Below, one piece after another: positions 14,720 through 21,128 of a stretch of 21,128 nucleotides of DNA. Origin of the DNA: an uncultured Mucilaginibacter sp. GTDB taxonomy: Bacteria > Bacteroidota > Bacteroidia > Sphingobacteriales > Sphingobacteriaceae. Both the position numbers and the translations under genes were made by a program. The DNA lies in the NCBI RefSeq assembly GCF_946481715.1, contig NZ_CAMLOV010000092.1, forward strand, positions 1 through 21,128, given 5' to 3'. A model generated the notes under the pieces. That model saw only the letters and a list, made by a program, of their open reading frames with translations, had not been told where the DNA came from and did no database searches. Numbering within the stretch: position 1 is the stretch's first letter; each line of letters opens with the position of its first letter.

Positions 14720-15784
14720 CTAATTAAGCTCCACTTTCTTCTCGCCGTTGTTTACGCTGCGGATAAATTTGCTAAGGCCGCGCATGTAAGTGCGCTGGTC
14801 GTCGTACATGCTCATGTGGCTGCCGTTTTTGCAATACAAATAGCTGCCATTTTGCACCTGGGTGGCAATCCATTCCATGTGTTTCGGGTCCATGGTATCG
14901 TATTGGCCGCCAATGCTTAGGGTTGGTACCGAAAGGCTTTTGATCTCTTTTTTACGGTCCCATTTTAATAATTTTCCGGATATCCCAAATTCGCTTGGCC
15001 CTTGCATGGTTACATAAAGCGACTGGTTCATTTTGCCCATGGCACGGTTAACGGGTTCAGGCCAATCAGCCGCCGGCATCCGCAGGATATGCTTTTCGTA
15101 AAAGTTTGGAATCAACAGCCCCATATATTCCGGGTTTGCAAAATCGCCTTTGGCTTCAATATCGCGGATGCGCGCCAATACCTTCGGATCGAATTGTTTT
15201 GCTAAAACCTCTTGTGCGTATTTACCATAGTCGGGGCAGCTTACCATCATATTGGAGATAATAAGCCCTTTTAAGTGTTGCTGGTATTTCAATGCATATT
15301 CGGTAGCCAAAATACCACCCCAGGAATGGCCGAGCAGATAAAAATTATCTTTATCCAAATGCAGTGCCTGGCGTACCTGTTCTACTTCTTCCACATAGCG
15401 GGGCAGGTCCCACATCGTAGTATCTTTTGGGTTATCAGAGTTGCCGCAACCCAACTGGTCGTAATAGATCAGTTCGATGCCCTTGCCCGGCAAAAAGCTT
15501 TCCATGCATTCAAAATATTCGTGCGTGGCGCCGGGGCCGCCGTTCAGCAGCAGCAACTTCATGGTTGGGCTGTTACCCAGTTTTTTCGTCCAAACCTTAA
15601 ACTTGCCCTTTGGCGTATTGATGGTTACCATTTGCACCCCTCCGGTTTTAACACTCGAGGTGGTGTCTTTAAAATAGTCGGCCAGTTCGGGTGCTTCGTA
15701 CTGTTTTGCAGCGGGGCTTGTACAGGCAGATACGCAGGCAGCGGCAACAGTTACCGCCAAAAGGATAAAGCTTTTTAATTTCAT
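14720..15784 (-). CDS. Lipoprotein alpha/beta hydrolase, proline iminopeptidase type (peptidase S33)
   Basis: From the ATG at 15782-15784 the product has 354 residues. It opens with a lipoprotein signal MKLKSFILLA, and lipobox VSAC places the acylated cysteine at 21, so the enzyme should be membrane-anchored outside the cytoplasm. An upstream frame to 15844 reads through repeat DNA and spoils the signal, so it was rejected. Motifs: oxyanion NGGPGATHEYF (about 81-91), YYDQLGCGNSDNP, nucleophile elbow GHSWGG with Ser154, Asp296 in YDTMDP and His323 in GSHMSMYD. This is the S33 prolyl aminopeptidase pattern, which cleaves N-terminal proline from peptides. Exported lipid-anchored forms are common in this phylum. 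Confidence 0.85.
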   Translation of the reverse strand: MKLKSFILLAVTVAAACVSACTSPAAKQYEAPELADYFKDTTSSVKTGGVQMVTINTPKGKFKVWTKKLGNSPTMKLLLLNGGPGATHEYFECMESFLPGKGIELIYYDQLGCGNSDNPKDTTMWDLPRYVEEVEQVRQALHLDKDNFYLLGHSWGGILATEYALKYQQHLKGLIISNMMVSCPDYGKYAQEVLAKQFDPKVLARIRDIEAKGDFANPEYMGLLIPNFYEKHILRMPAADWPEPVNRAMGKMNQSLYVTMQGPSEFGISGKLLKWDRKKEIKSLSVPTLSIGGQYDTMDPKHMEWIATQVQNGSYLYCKNGSHMSMYDDQRTYMRGLSKFIRSVNNGEKKVELN

Positions 15785-15834
15785 GATGGGATGGAGATTT
15801 GCTATAAATCTAATGAATTTTTTAGTTGATGGAT

Positions 15835-15897
15835 GATAGTTCATGGTTGATCGTATAAATATCCTGCCATGAACTATCGCCTATGAACCATGAACTA
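15835..15897. repeat. Second copy of the TAGTTCATGG repeat, upstream of the hydrolase
   Basis: GATAGTTCATGG (15835-15846) and CCATGAACTATC (15867-15878) form a perfect 12-bp inverted repeat with a 20-nt loop. CTATGAACCATGAACTA at 15881-15897 is the exact reverse complement of 14661-14677. The block lies between the start of the hydrolase and the stop of the TonB-dependent receptor, 5 bp from the latter. Confidence 0.8.
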
Positions 15898-15902
15898 AAA
15901 AT

Positions 15903-17972
15903 CTATAAACTAATTCCAACTCCAGCATAGTAATTCCTGGGTGCCGATGGGTTATAATACCGGTTGCCGAGTGCATTCAAATCATTACCAAGGCTGTATT
16001 TCTCGTTTAACAAATTATCAGCCCCGGCATATATTTCCAGCCTGGTTTTGCCAAAAGGGTGTTGCCATGAGGCTTTGGCTTGTAGTAAATGGTATTTGCT
16101 TGCGTAAACGGTGCTGGCATCATTTAAAGGGATGCTTGATGTATAATTATGCTGAATAAATACCGAAAATCCTTGTAGGAACAATGCCTGTAATGATGAT
16201 ACAACAACTTCCCTTGGCACACCTGTGAGTTTGTTGCCCGAGTAGTTTTTGCCAGCCACATTATAATCGCGGAAGCTGAACCGGCTAATGCTGATGGAAG
16301 TATTTAACTGCAGCCCACGTAAAAAGTGCGTGTTATTTTGGCGGATGAGCCAGTCGGTAAAAGCCAGTTCAAAACCGGGTTGTTTGGTGCCGCCGGCGTT
16401 TACATAATATTCGGTTTCGTTGGGGTTTAGCTGGCGCACAATGGCATTGTTAATGCGGTAATAAAATACCGAGGCATCCAGCAACATGCTTTCGTCCTTA
16501 TTCCGCAGGCGGAAACCGGTTTCATAATTCCAGCCAAATTGCGCCTGCAGGCCGGTGTTAATAATATTATCGGTAGGCCTAACCTCGGCGGTGGTTGGCG
16601 TAGAGTAGCCACGGCTAAGCGATGCCCGCCAGATAAAATCATTAGTAAGTTGGTAGGATAAGGCAAACCTCGGCATTAGTTGTGGTGTAAAATCCCTGCC
16701 GGTAAAATCCGCTTCGTTCAGCGGCGCGGTATTCCTGAATTTGTAGTGGTAATAATTCAGGCTGAGGGCAGCCTCGGCGTGCAGGCGTTTATAAATATCG
16801 GCAGCGTACCGCGCAAAAAAGAAATGTTGGTTGGTGTTTATCTTATCTATCTTTTGCACATTGCCCTTTACGCCTTTATTGTTATCATAATTACTGATGA
16901 GCGAATTGGTTTGCTGCCACTCCATCCCTAGGTTTAGCTTATCGTTAAAATCGGTCGACTGCGTACCTGCAAATTCAAAATAAGTGCGCAACCCGTAGGT
17001 GTTTTCGTTGCGCTGTTCGTAGTTGGTGATAAATGGGTTGGCAAAATCTACATGGTTGCCAAATATGGCGAGCACATTGCGCACACCATCAGCAATTTTG
17101 GCATCGTTAGTTAAGCCGCCCAAAAGCAATTTGGTGTTGATGCGGATCTTTTGGTCGATAGCGCCGGGCAGTGTTGGCGTTGGTAGCCTGGCCGAACGCG
17201 GGTTAGCGATAACTTGCGCCAGGTTAAGCCCGCCCGGTGTTTGATAATCCAAATCGGAATAGAGCACTGTTGCCCGCAGCTCACTATTTTTGGCGTACTG
17301 CCAGGCATCACCGGCTTGCAGGTAGTTGCGGTGCATGCGGCTGTTTTGGCGGTAGCCGTTGTAGTTTTGGTAAGATTGGTTAAAGTTGAAGCGGTTGTTA
17401 CCGGTACGCTGTTGCAACGAGGCCTTTTGATGAAACAAGCCATACGAGCCGCCGTTTACGCCTGCCGAAAGGTAACTGCTATCCTGCCGGTTTACCGGGC
17501 TAAGCAAAACCACGCCACCACTGTTGGCGCCAAACAAACTGCCATCAGGGCCTTTTAATATTTCGATGTGGCGGATATTGCCAATATCAAGCGCATTTAA
17601 ATACGTATTGCCTCCTGCGTCGGTAAGCGGTATCTCATCAAAATAAACTTTTACATCCCTCACCCCAAACGGCGACCGCAGCAAACTCCCCCTGATAGAT
17701 AAGCGGTAACTGCCCGGCGAACGCTCCTCTGCCCTGATGCCCGGCAGGGTGTTTAGCGCCGTAACAAAAGAATTATCGGGCTGTAATTTTAGCTGCTTTG
17801 CCCCCAGCACGCTTACCGAGGCGGGTACGCTCAACACCGGCTGCTCGGTAAGGTAACCTTTTACGGTAACCGTTTGTAACTGCTTTGCAGTATCAGCTTT
17901 GGTTTTATTTTGAGCGACGGCCTGGGCGGCAATAAGCAAAAATGCGACAAAGGCCGGGTAGAGTTTATTCAT
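15903..17972 (-). CDS. TonB-dependent outer-membrane receptor, PqqU (YncD)-like
   Basis: From the ATG at 17970-17972 the product has 689 residues: a signal peptide (cut after AVA20), a TonB-box-like TVTV at 34-37, a plug domain (about 45-160) and a C-terminal 22-strand barrel. There is no N-terminal carboxypeptidase-like extension and no partner SusD gene, so it is not a SusC glycan receptor. Plug and barrel features recall E. coli YncD (PqqU), the receptor for pyrroloquinoline quinone: LSIRG..LRSPFGVRDVKVY.DEIPLT, LKGP.GSLFG..SGGV, a TPGGLNLAQVIANP loop, and a C-terminal DNLLNEKY.....NRYYNPS.PRNY. That comparison is from memory. A quinoprotein dehydrogenase gene lies 63 bp upstream on the same strand, which fits. 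Confidence 0.85.
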   Translation of the reverse strand: MNKLYPAFVAFLLIAAQAVAQNKTKADTAKQLQTVTVKGYLTEQPVLSVPASVSVLGAKQLKLQPDNSFVTALNTLPGIRAEERSPGSYRLSIRGSLLRSPFGVRDVKVYFDEIPLTDAGGNTYLNALDIGNIRHIEILKGPDGSLFGANSGGVVLLSPVNRQDSSYLSAGVNGGSYGLFHQKASLQQRTGNNRFNFNQSYQNYNGYRQNSRMHRNYLQAGDAWQYAKNSELRATVLYSDLDYQTPGGLNLAQVIANPRSARLPTPTLPGAIDQKIRINTKLLLGGLTNDAKIADGVRNVLAIFGNHVDFANPFITNYEQRNENTYGLRTYFEFAGTQSTDFNDKLNLGMEWQQTNSLISNYDNNKGVKGNVQKIDKINTNQHFFFARYAADIYKRLHAEAALSLNYYHYKFRNTAPLNEADFTGRDFTPQLMPRFALSYQLTNDFIWRASLSRGYSTPTTAEVRPTDNIINTGLQAQFGWNYETGFRLRNKDESMLLDASVFYYRINNAIVRQLNPNETEYYVNAGGTKQPGFELAFTDWLIRQNNTHFLRGLQLNTSISISRFSFRDYNVAGKNYSGNKLTGVPREVVVSSLQALFLQGFSVFIQHNYTSSIPLNDASTVYASKYHLLQAKASWQHPFGKTRLEIYAGADNLLNEKYSLGNDLNALGNRYYNPSAPRNYYAGVGISL

Positions 17973-17979
17973 TGTAAAA

Positions 17980-17987
17980 CAAAAATA
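17980..17987 (-). promoter_or_regulatory. -7 promoter element of the TonB-dependent receptor
   Basis: Minus-strand TATTTTTG matches TAnnTTTG and ends 7 nt before the ATG, again predicting an almost leaderless mRNA. The receptor may thus have its own start of transcription in addition to any read-through from the dehydrogenase gene. Confidence 0.45.
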
Positions 17988-18035
17988 GCCCTTTAAAACT
18001 AAAGGGGCCACCTATCAAAAACATTTACAAAAGTT

Positions 18036-19355
18036 TTACTTAGCGGCCACCCGCCAAATCTTATTGCTTGCATCGTCGGCCACCAACAGCGAGCCATCTT
18101 TGGCAACGCTAACGCCAACCGGCCGGCCATAAACTTCCTTCTTTTCGCTATCAGCAATAAAGCCCGTGAGGAAGTCCTCCATTTTTGTTGCGGGTTTATT
18201 GTTTATGAAAGGGAGGAAAGTTACCTTATACCCCGATAAAACCGAGCGGTTCCAGGATCCGTGCTGGCCAATAAAGGTACCGCCATTATATTTAGCCGGA
18301 AACTTTTTTCCATCGTAAAATGCAATGCCTAAGGATGCCGTGTGCGCGCCTAAAGCAAAATCGGGCGTAATGGTTTTCTTTACCATATCGGGGCGTTTTA
18401 CTTTCAGGCGCGGGTCTTCGTGTTGCCCAAAGTACGCCCACGGCCATCCGTAAAAGCCGCCTTCCTTAACGCTGGTGAGGTAATCGGGCACCAGTTCATC
18501 GCCCAATTCGTCGCGTTCGTTCACTACAGCGTAAAGCACGCCTGTGCCCGGCTGCAAATCTATCCCCACGGGGTTACGCAAACCGCTGGCATAGATGCGC
18601 TCGCCGCTGCCATCGGGGTTAATTTCCAGGATATCGGCGCGGCGTTTTTCAACCTCCATGCCATTGTCGGCCACATTGGTGCCCGAGCCTACCGAGATAT
18701 AAATTTTTGTGCCGCCGGCATTCGCGCACAGGTTACGCGTCCAGTGGTTATTATAGCCGCCGGCAGGCAAGGCCAATATCATTTTGCCGGGGCCTTCTAC
18801 TTTTGTTTGGCCGGTTTTATAATCGTATTTCCAAAGCCCGTTGGTATTGGCCACGTAAAACGAATTGCCGATGATGAGCATGCCATAAGGCTGGTTAAGG
18901 TGGCTCAGGAATGTTGTTTTTATTTCGGGCAGCCCATCGCCATTGGCATCGCGCAGCAAAGTTATTTGGTTGGCGCTTTTCCCCAGGTTTTGCGAGGCTG
19001 CCGCGCCGATAATTTTTGCGCCTAATTTTTTAATGCCCGTCATTTCGGTATTGGCTTCCGCAACTAATATATCGCCATTGGGGGCTATGTAAATATTACG
19101 TGGGTTTTTAAGGCTATCGGCAAACAGGCCTACGTTAAAACCGGCCGGCGCCACGGGCCTTTTGCCCTTTGGCCAGCCAATTACCTTGCAGAAGTTTTGT
19201 ACCGATTTGGATTGGAACGGGGCTGGTAAAATCACTTCCTGCCTTTCGGGCGTCTGCAATTTGTCCTGCTTGCTCGCATCGGGTTCTCCTTTATTTGGAG
19301 AGCAACCAAAAATGGCGGTAAAAAAAAGCGCTATTGGTATTGTTTTCATCTTCAT
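18036..19355 (-). CDS. Lipoprotein quinoprotein sugar/sorbosone-type dehydrogenase (PQQ-dependent beta-propeller)
   Basis: From the ATG at 19353-19355 the product has 439 residues (ATG 19349 is also possible). The signal ends in lipobox IFGC with the lipidated Cys18. The rest is a six-bladed propeller of the GSDH / L-sorbosone dehydrogenase type, which oxidises aldoses or aldehydes in the periplasm with PQQ. Seen motifs: NNHWTRNL with His204 (expected catalytic base) and Arg207, GLRNPVGIDL with Arg260, NERDELGDE (about 279-287, the expected calcium/PQQ region), GWPWAYFGQHEDPR, HGSWNRS and GRPVGVSVAKDGSLLVADD. The substrate is unknown. No PQQ synthesis genes are nearby; the next gene downstream is the PqqU-like receptor. 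Confidence 0.85.
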   Translation of the reverse strand: MKMKTIPIALFFTAIFGCSPNKGEPDASKQDKLQTPERQEVILPAPFQSKSVQNFCKVIGWPKGKRPVAPAGFNVGLFADSLKNPRNIYIAPNGDILVAEANTEMTGIKKLGAKIIGAAASQNLGKSANQITLLRDANGDGLPEIKTTFLSHLNQPYGMLIIGNSFYVANTNGLWKYDYKTGQTKVEGPGKMILALPAGGYNNHWTRNLCANAGGTKIYISVGSGTNVADNGMEVEKRRADILEINPDGSGERIYASGLRNPVGIDLQPGTGVLYAVVNERDELGDELVPDYLTSVKEGGFYGWPWAYFGQHEDPRLKVKRPDMVKKTITPDFALGAHTASLGIAFYDGKKFPAKYNGGTFIGQHGSWNRSVLSGYKVTFLPFINNKPATKMEDFLTGFIADSEKKEVYGRPVGVSVAKDGSLLVADDASNKIWRVAAK

Positions 19356-19472
19356 TTGATATCCCAATGGCTAATAATTAACTTTTAAAGGTAAATGTTG
19401 TTTCCGGTTAACCCTGCTTTATAACTAATTTCAAAAAAGCAACAATAAGCCAGCATGTTATCTTAAAAAGAT

Positions 19473-19480
19473 TATTTTTG
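19473..19480 (+). promoter_or_regulatory. -7 promoter element of the Ig/PKD-like surface protein gene
   Basis: TATTTTTG is an exact TAnnTTTG box ending 31 nt before the ATG at 19512. The 144-bp spacer also holds a possible dehydrogenase promoter on the other strand (TACCTTTA, 19393 to 19386). Confidence 0.45.
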
Positions 19481-19511
19481 GAGAATTAACTGTTTCTACG
19501 ACAGTGCAAAA

Positions 19512-21128
19512 ATGCTACTGACAAAACCAAGAATATTCCTTTTCCTGCTTTTTATTTTAACGGCGCTGCAAGTGCGTGGGCAAGCTTGTAAAGGCAGCCT
19601 GGGCGATCCTGTCATCAAACAGGATTTTGGCTCGGGCACAGGGCCTGGGGCGCCTTTACCTGATGGCGTTACTACTTATTTTTATACCACCAACACCTGC
19701 CCCAATGATGGTTATTATACAATTGCTTCGGGCACAAGCGGGTGCTTCGGTAATAGCTGGCATACTATAACTAAAGACCATACCGGTAACCCAAACGGTT
19801 ACATGATGATCATCAATGCATCCAAAGGGCCGGGTGAGTTTTTTAAGCAAAATACTACCATTGGTGCGCTTTGCCAAAATACAACTTACGAATTTTCTGC
19901 CTGGATACTCAACCTTATTTTGCCGGCGGCTTGTGGGGGTGCGTCGCATCAACCGAATATTACCTTCTCTATTGAAACGCTTGATGGCCGCGTTTTAAAC
20001 CCAGGCCCGGATGCAAACACCGGCGACATCCCGCCCACCAATGACCCTGATCATTGGATCCCAAAAAGTACTTTTTTTACTACGCCGCCCGGTGTTACAC
20101 AGGTGGTGTTGAAAATGATAAATAATGCGCCCGGCGAATGTGGCAACGACCTTCTACTGGACGACATCACCTTTAGGGCATGTGGGCCTATTGTACAGGC
20201 AGGTTTTGGCGGGTCCGCATCTGTTACCAGCCAAAACGTATGCGAGGGCCAACCTGCATCGTACGATATTACTACCACCACCGGTGATGGTTACACTGCG
20301 CCAAAATACCAATGGCAGCAAAACGTTAATGGCAATGGTTGGGTAGATATAGCCGGCGAAACAAATGAAAAGTTGCTGCATGTTGCGTTTACAAGCAGGC
20401 CGCTGGGTAAATACCAATACCGGCAGGGTGTTGCCGAAGGCGATAATATTGCCTCATTAAACTGCCGCGTTTACTCTAACCCGGTTACCATTGGGGTAAC
20501 CTCCTACCCTGTTGTCCCCCCCATTCCGCCAACAGCTATTTGCGAGGGCGATGTACTTACCCTGACCGCCACCGGTGGCGCATTATATAGCTGGATAGGC
20601 CCTAACCTGCCGCCCACAACGCAAAACCCATTAATTATACCCAATATAACGGCCGCGCAAGCCGGTAAATATACCGTTACCGTAACATCTGCAGAGGGCT
20701 GCGAAACCCCGCAGGATGCAATGGTTACCGTAAAACCAAAACCCGTTATTACCGTAAGCCCGCCAATAGCAATATGCAAAAGCGCCAGTACAATCATCAC
20801 AGCCGCTGCCCCCAATGCAACATCGTATAGCTGGTCCCCTACAACAGGCCTTTCAGATGCTACTTCGTCCAGCCCCATTGCCAGTCCGGAGGTAACCACC
20901 GTTTACACGGTAACCGTTACCGGCACAAACGATTGTACTAACACCGCACAGGTTGAAGTAAAGGTTATTGACCCACCCGTAGCAGATGCCGGGAAGGACA
21001 AAAAAATATTTGAAGGGCAATCCGTTAAACTTGATGGCGGCGCTACCGGCGGCATACTAAGGTATAGCTGGTCGCCGGCCGATTACCTGGAGGAGGGTAC
21101 CTCGGGGACGCCGGCAGGGGCCCCGCCG
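19512..21128 (+). CDS. Large Ig/PKD-like surface protein, N-terminal part (runs off the window)
   Basis: The frame is open from ATG 19512 to the last base (539 codons). A signal peptide (about 1-24, ending VRGQA) is followed by a Cys-rich domain of about 210 residues with the jelly-roll pattern ACKGSLGDPVIKQDFGSG and ending LLLDDITFRACGP, common at the N-terminus of Bacteroidota gliding/adhesin-type proteins. Then come at least four Ig/PKD-like repeats, each with a CEG/CK motif, Y.W or YSW, and a closing YTVTVT strand (about 240-335, 345-415, 420-490, 495 onward). Such proteins usually end in a type IX secretion sorting domain, which lies beyond this window. Likely a cell-surface adhesin; ligand unknown. 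Confidence 0.85.
   Translation, partial: MLLTKPRIFLFLLFILTALQVRGQACKGSLGDPVIKQDFGSGTGPGAPLPDGVTTYFYTTNTCPNDGYYTIASGTSGCFGNSWHTITKDHTGNPNGYMMIINASKGPGEFFKQNTTIGALCQNTTYEFSAWILNLILPAACGGASHQPNITFSIETLDGRVLNPGPDANTGDIPPTNDPDHWIPKSTFFTTPPGVTQVVLKMINNAPGECGNDLLLDDITFRACGPIVQAGFGGSASVTSQNVCEGQPASYDITTTTGDGYTAPKYQWQQNVNGNGWVDIAGETNEKLLHVAFTSRPLGKYQYRQGVAEGDNIASLNCRVYSNPVTIGVTSYPVVPPIPPTAICEGDVLTLTATGGALYSWIGPNLPPTTQNPLIIPNITAAQAGKYTVTVTSAEGCETPQDAMVTVKPKPVITVSPPIAICKSASTIITAAAPNATSYSWSPTTGLSDATSSSPIASPEVTTVYTVTVTGTNDCTNTAQVEVKVIDPPVADAGKDKKIFEGQSVKLDGGATGGILRYSWSPADYLEEGTSGTPAGAPP

Noticed and set aside
15275..15778. 167-residue frame antisense to the hydrolase
   Set aside because: It is a mirror of the S33 hydrolase coding sequence with no independent support.
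18420..19025. 201-residue frame antisense to the quinoprotein dehydrogenase
   Set aside because: The opposite strand carries a full set of family motifs; the antisense frame has no recognisable features and is explained by codon bias.

Overview
The window reads as a chromosomal segment of a Bacteroidota bacterium, most likely family Sphingobacteriaceae (Mucilaginibacter/Pedobacter-like). Reasons: Bacteroidota-specific families (DUF4293, DUF3098); no obvious Shine-Dalgarno sequences; repeated use of the Bacteroidota -7 promoter element TAnnTTTG just upstream of starts; a lipoprotein-rich envelope; and a large Ig/PKD-like repeat surface protein of the kind exported by type IX secretion. The genus is inference. 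No tRNA, rRNA, CRISPR array, insertion sequence or phage gene was seen.

Layout. Positions 1-95 hold the tail of an unidentified gene. Next come a minus-strand DUF4293 membrane protein, a plus-strand small lipoprotein, and a tight pair truA + MsbA-like ABC exporter (129-4026). A small, very hydrophilic protein (4027-4278, minus) meets the exporter tail to tail. A spacer of about 460 bp (4279-4739) carries two interspersed-repeat elements. A compact plus-strand cluster follows: ftsX, DUF3098 gene, uppP, an unrecognised 88-aa gene, truB, ribF (4797-8915). It joins cell division/envelope, undecaprenyl phosphate recycling, tRNA pseudouridylation and flavin synthesis. After a repeat-built spacer (8916-9138) comes a DUF2157-like membrane protein. 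A LysE-family exporter (minus) is divergent from a signal-less cobalamin-binding-type protein (plus). Then comes a secreted GH20 beta-hexosaminidase (plus).

The right part holds three minus-strand genes: a lipoprotein alpha/beta hydrolase (proline iminopeptidase type) bracketed by copies of one 17-bp repeat; a TonB-dependent receptor that resembles E. coli PqqU/YncD; and a lipoprotein quinoprotein dehydrogenase of the sorbosone/glucose dehydrogenase type. The last two look like a functional pair in which the receptor imports PQQ for the dehydrogenase; no PQQ biosynthesis gene is visible. The window ends inside a large Ig/PKD-like surface protein (19512-21128, open at the end), whose last ~40 bases look unlike the rest.

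Common themes: (1) TAnnTTTG boxes sit 4-31 nt from many start codons, so several mRNAs should be leaderless or nearly so; (2) most longer spacers are made of small interspersed repeats from at least four families.
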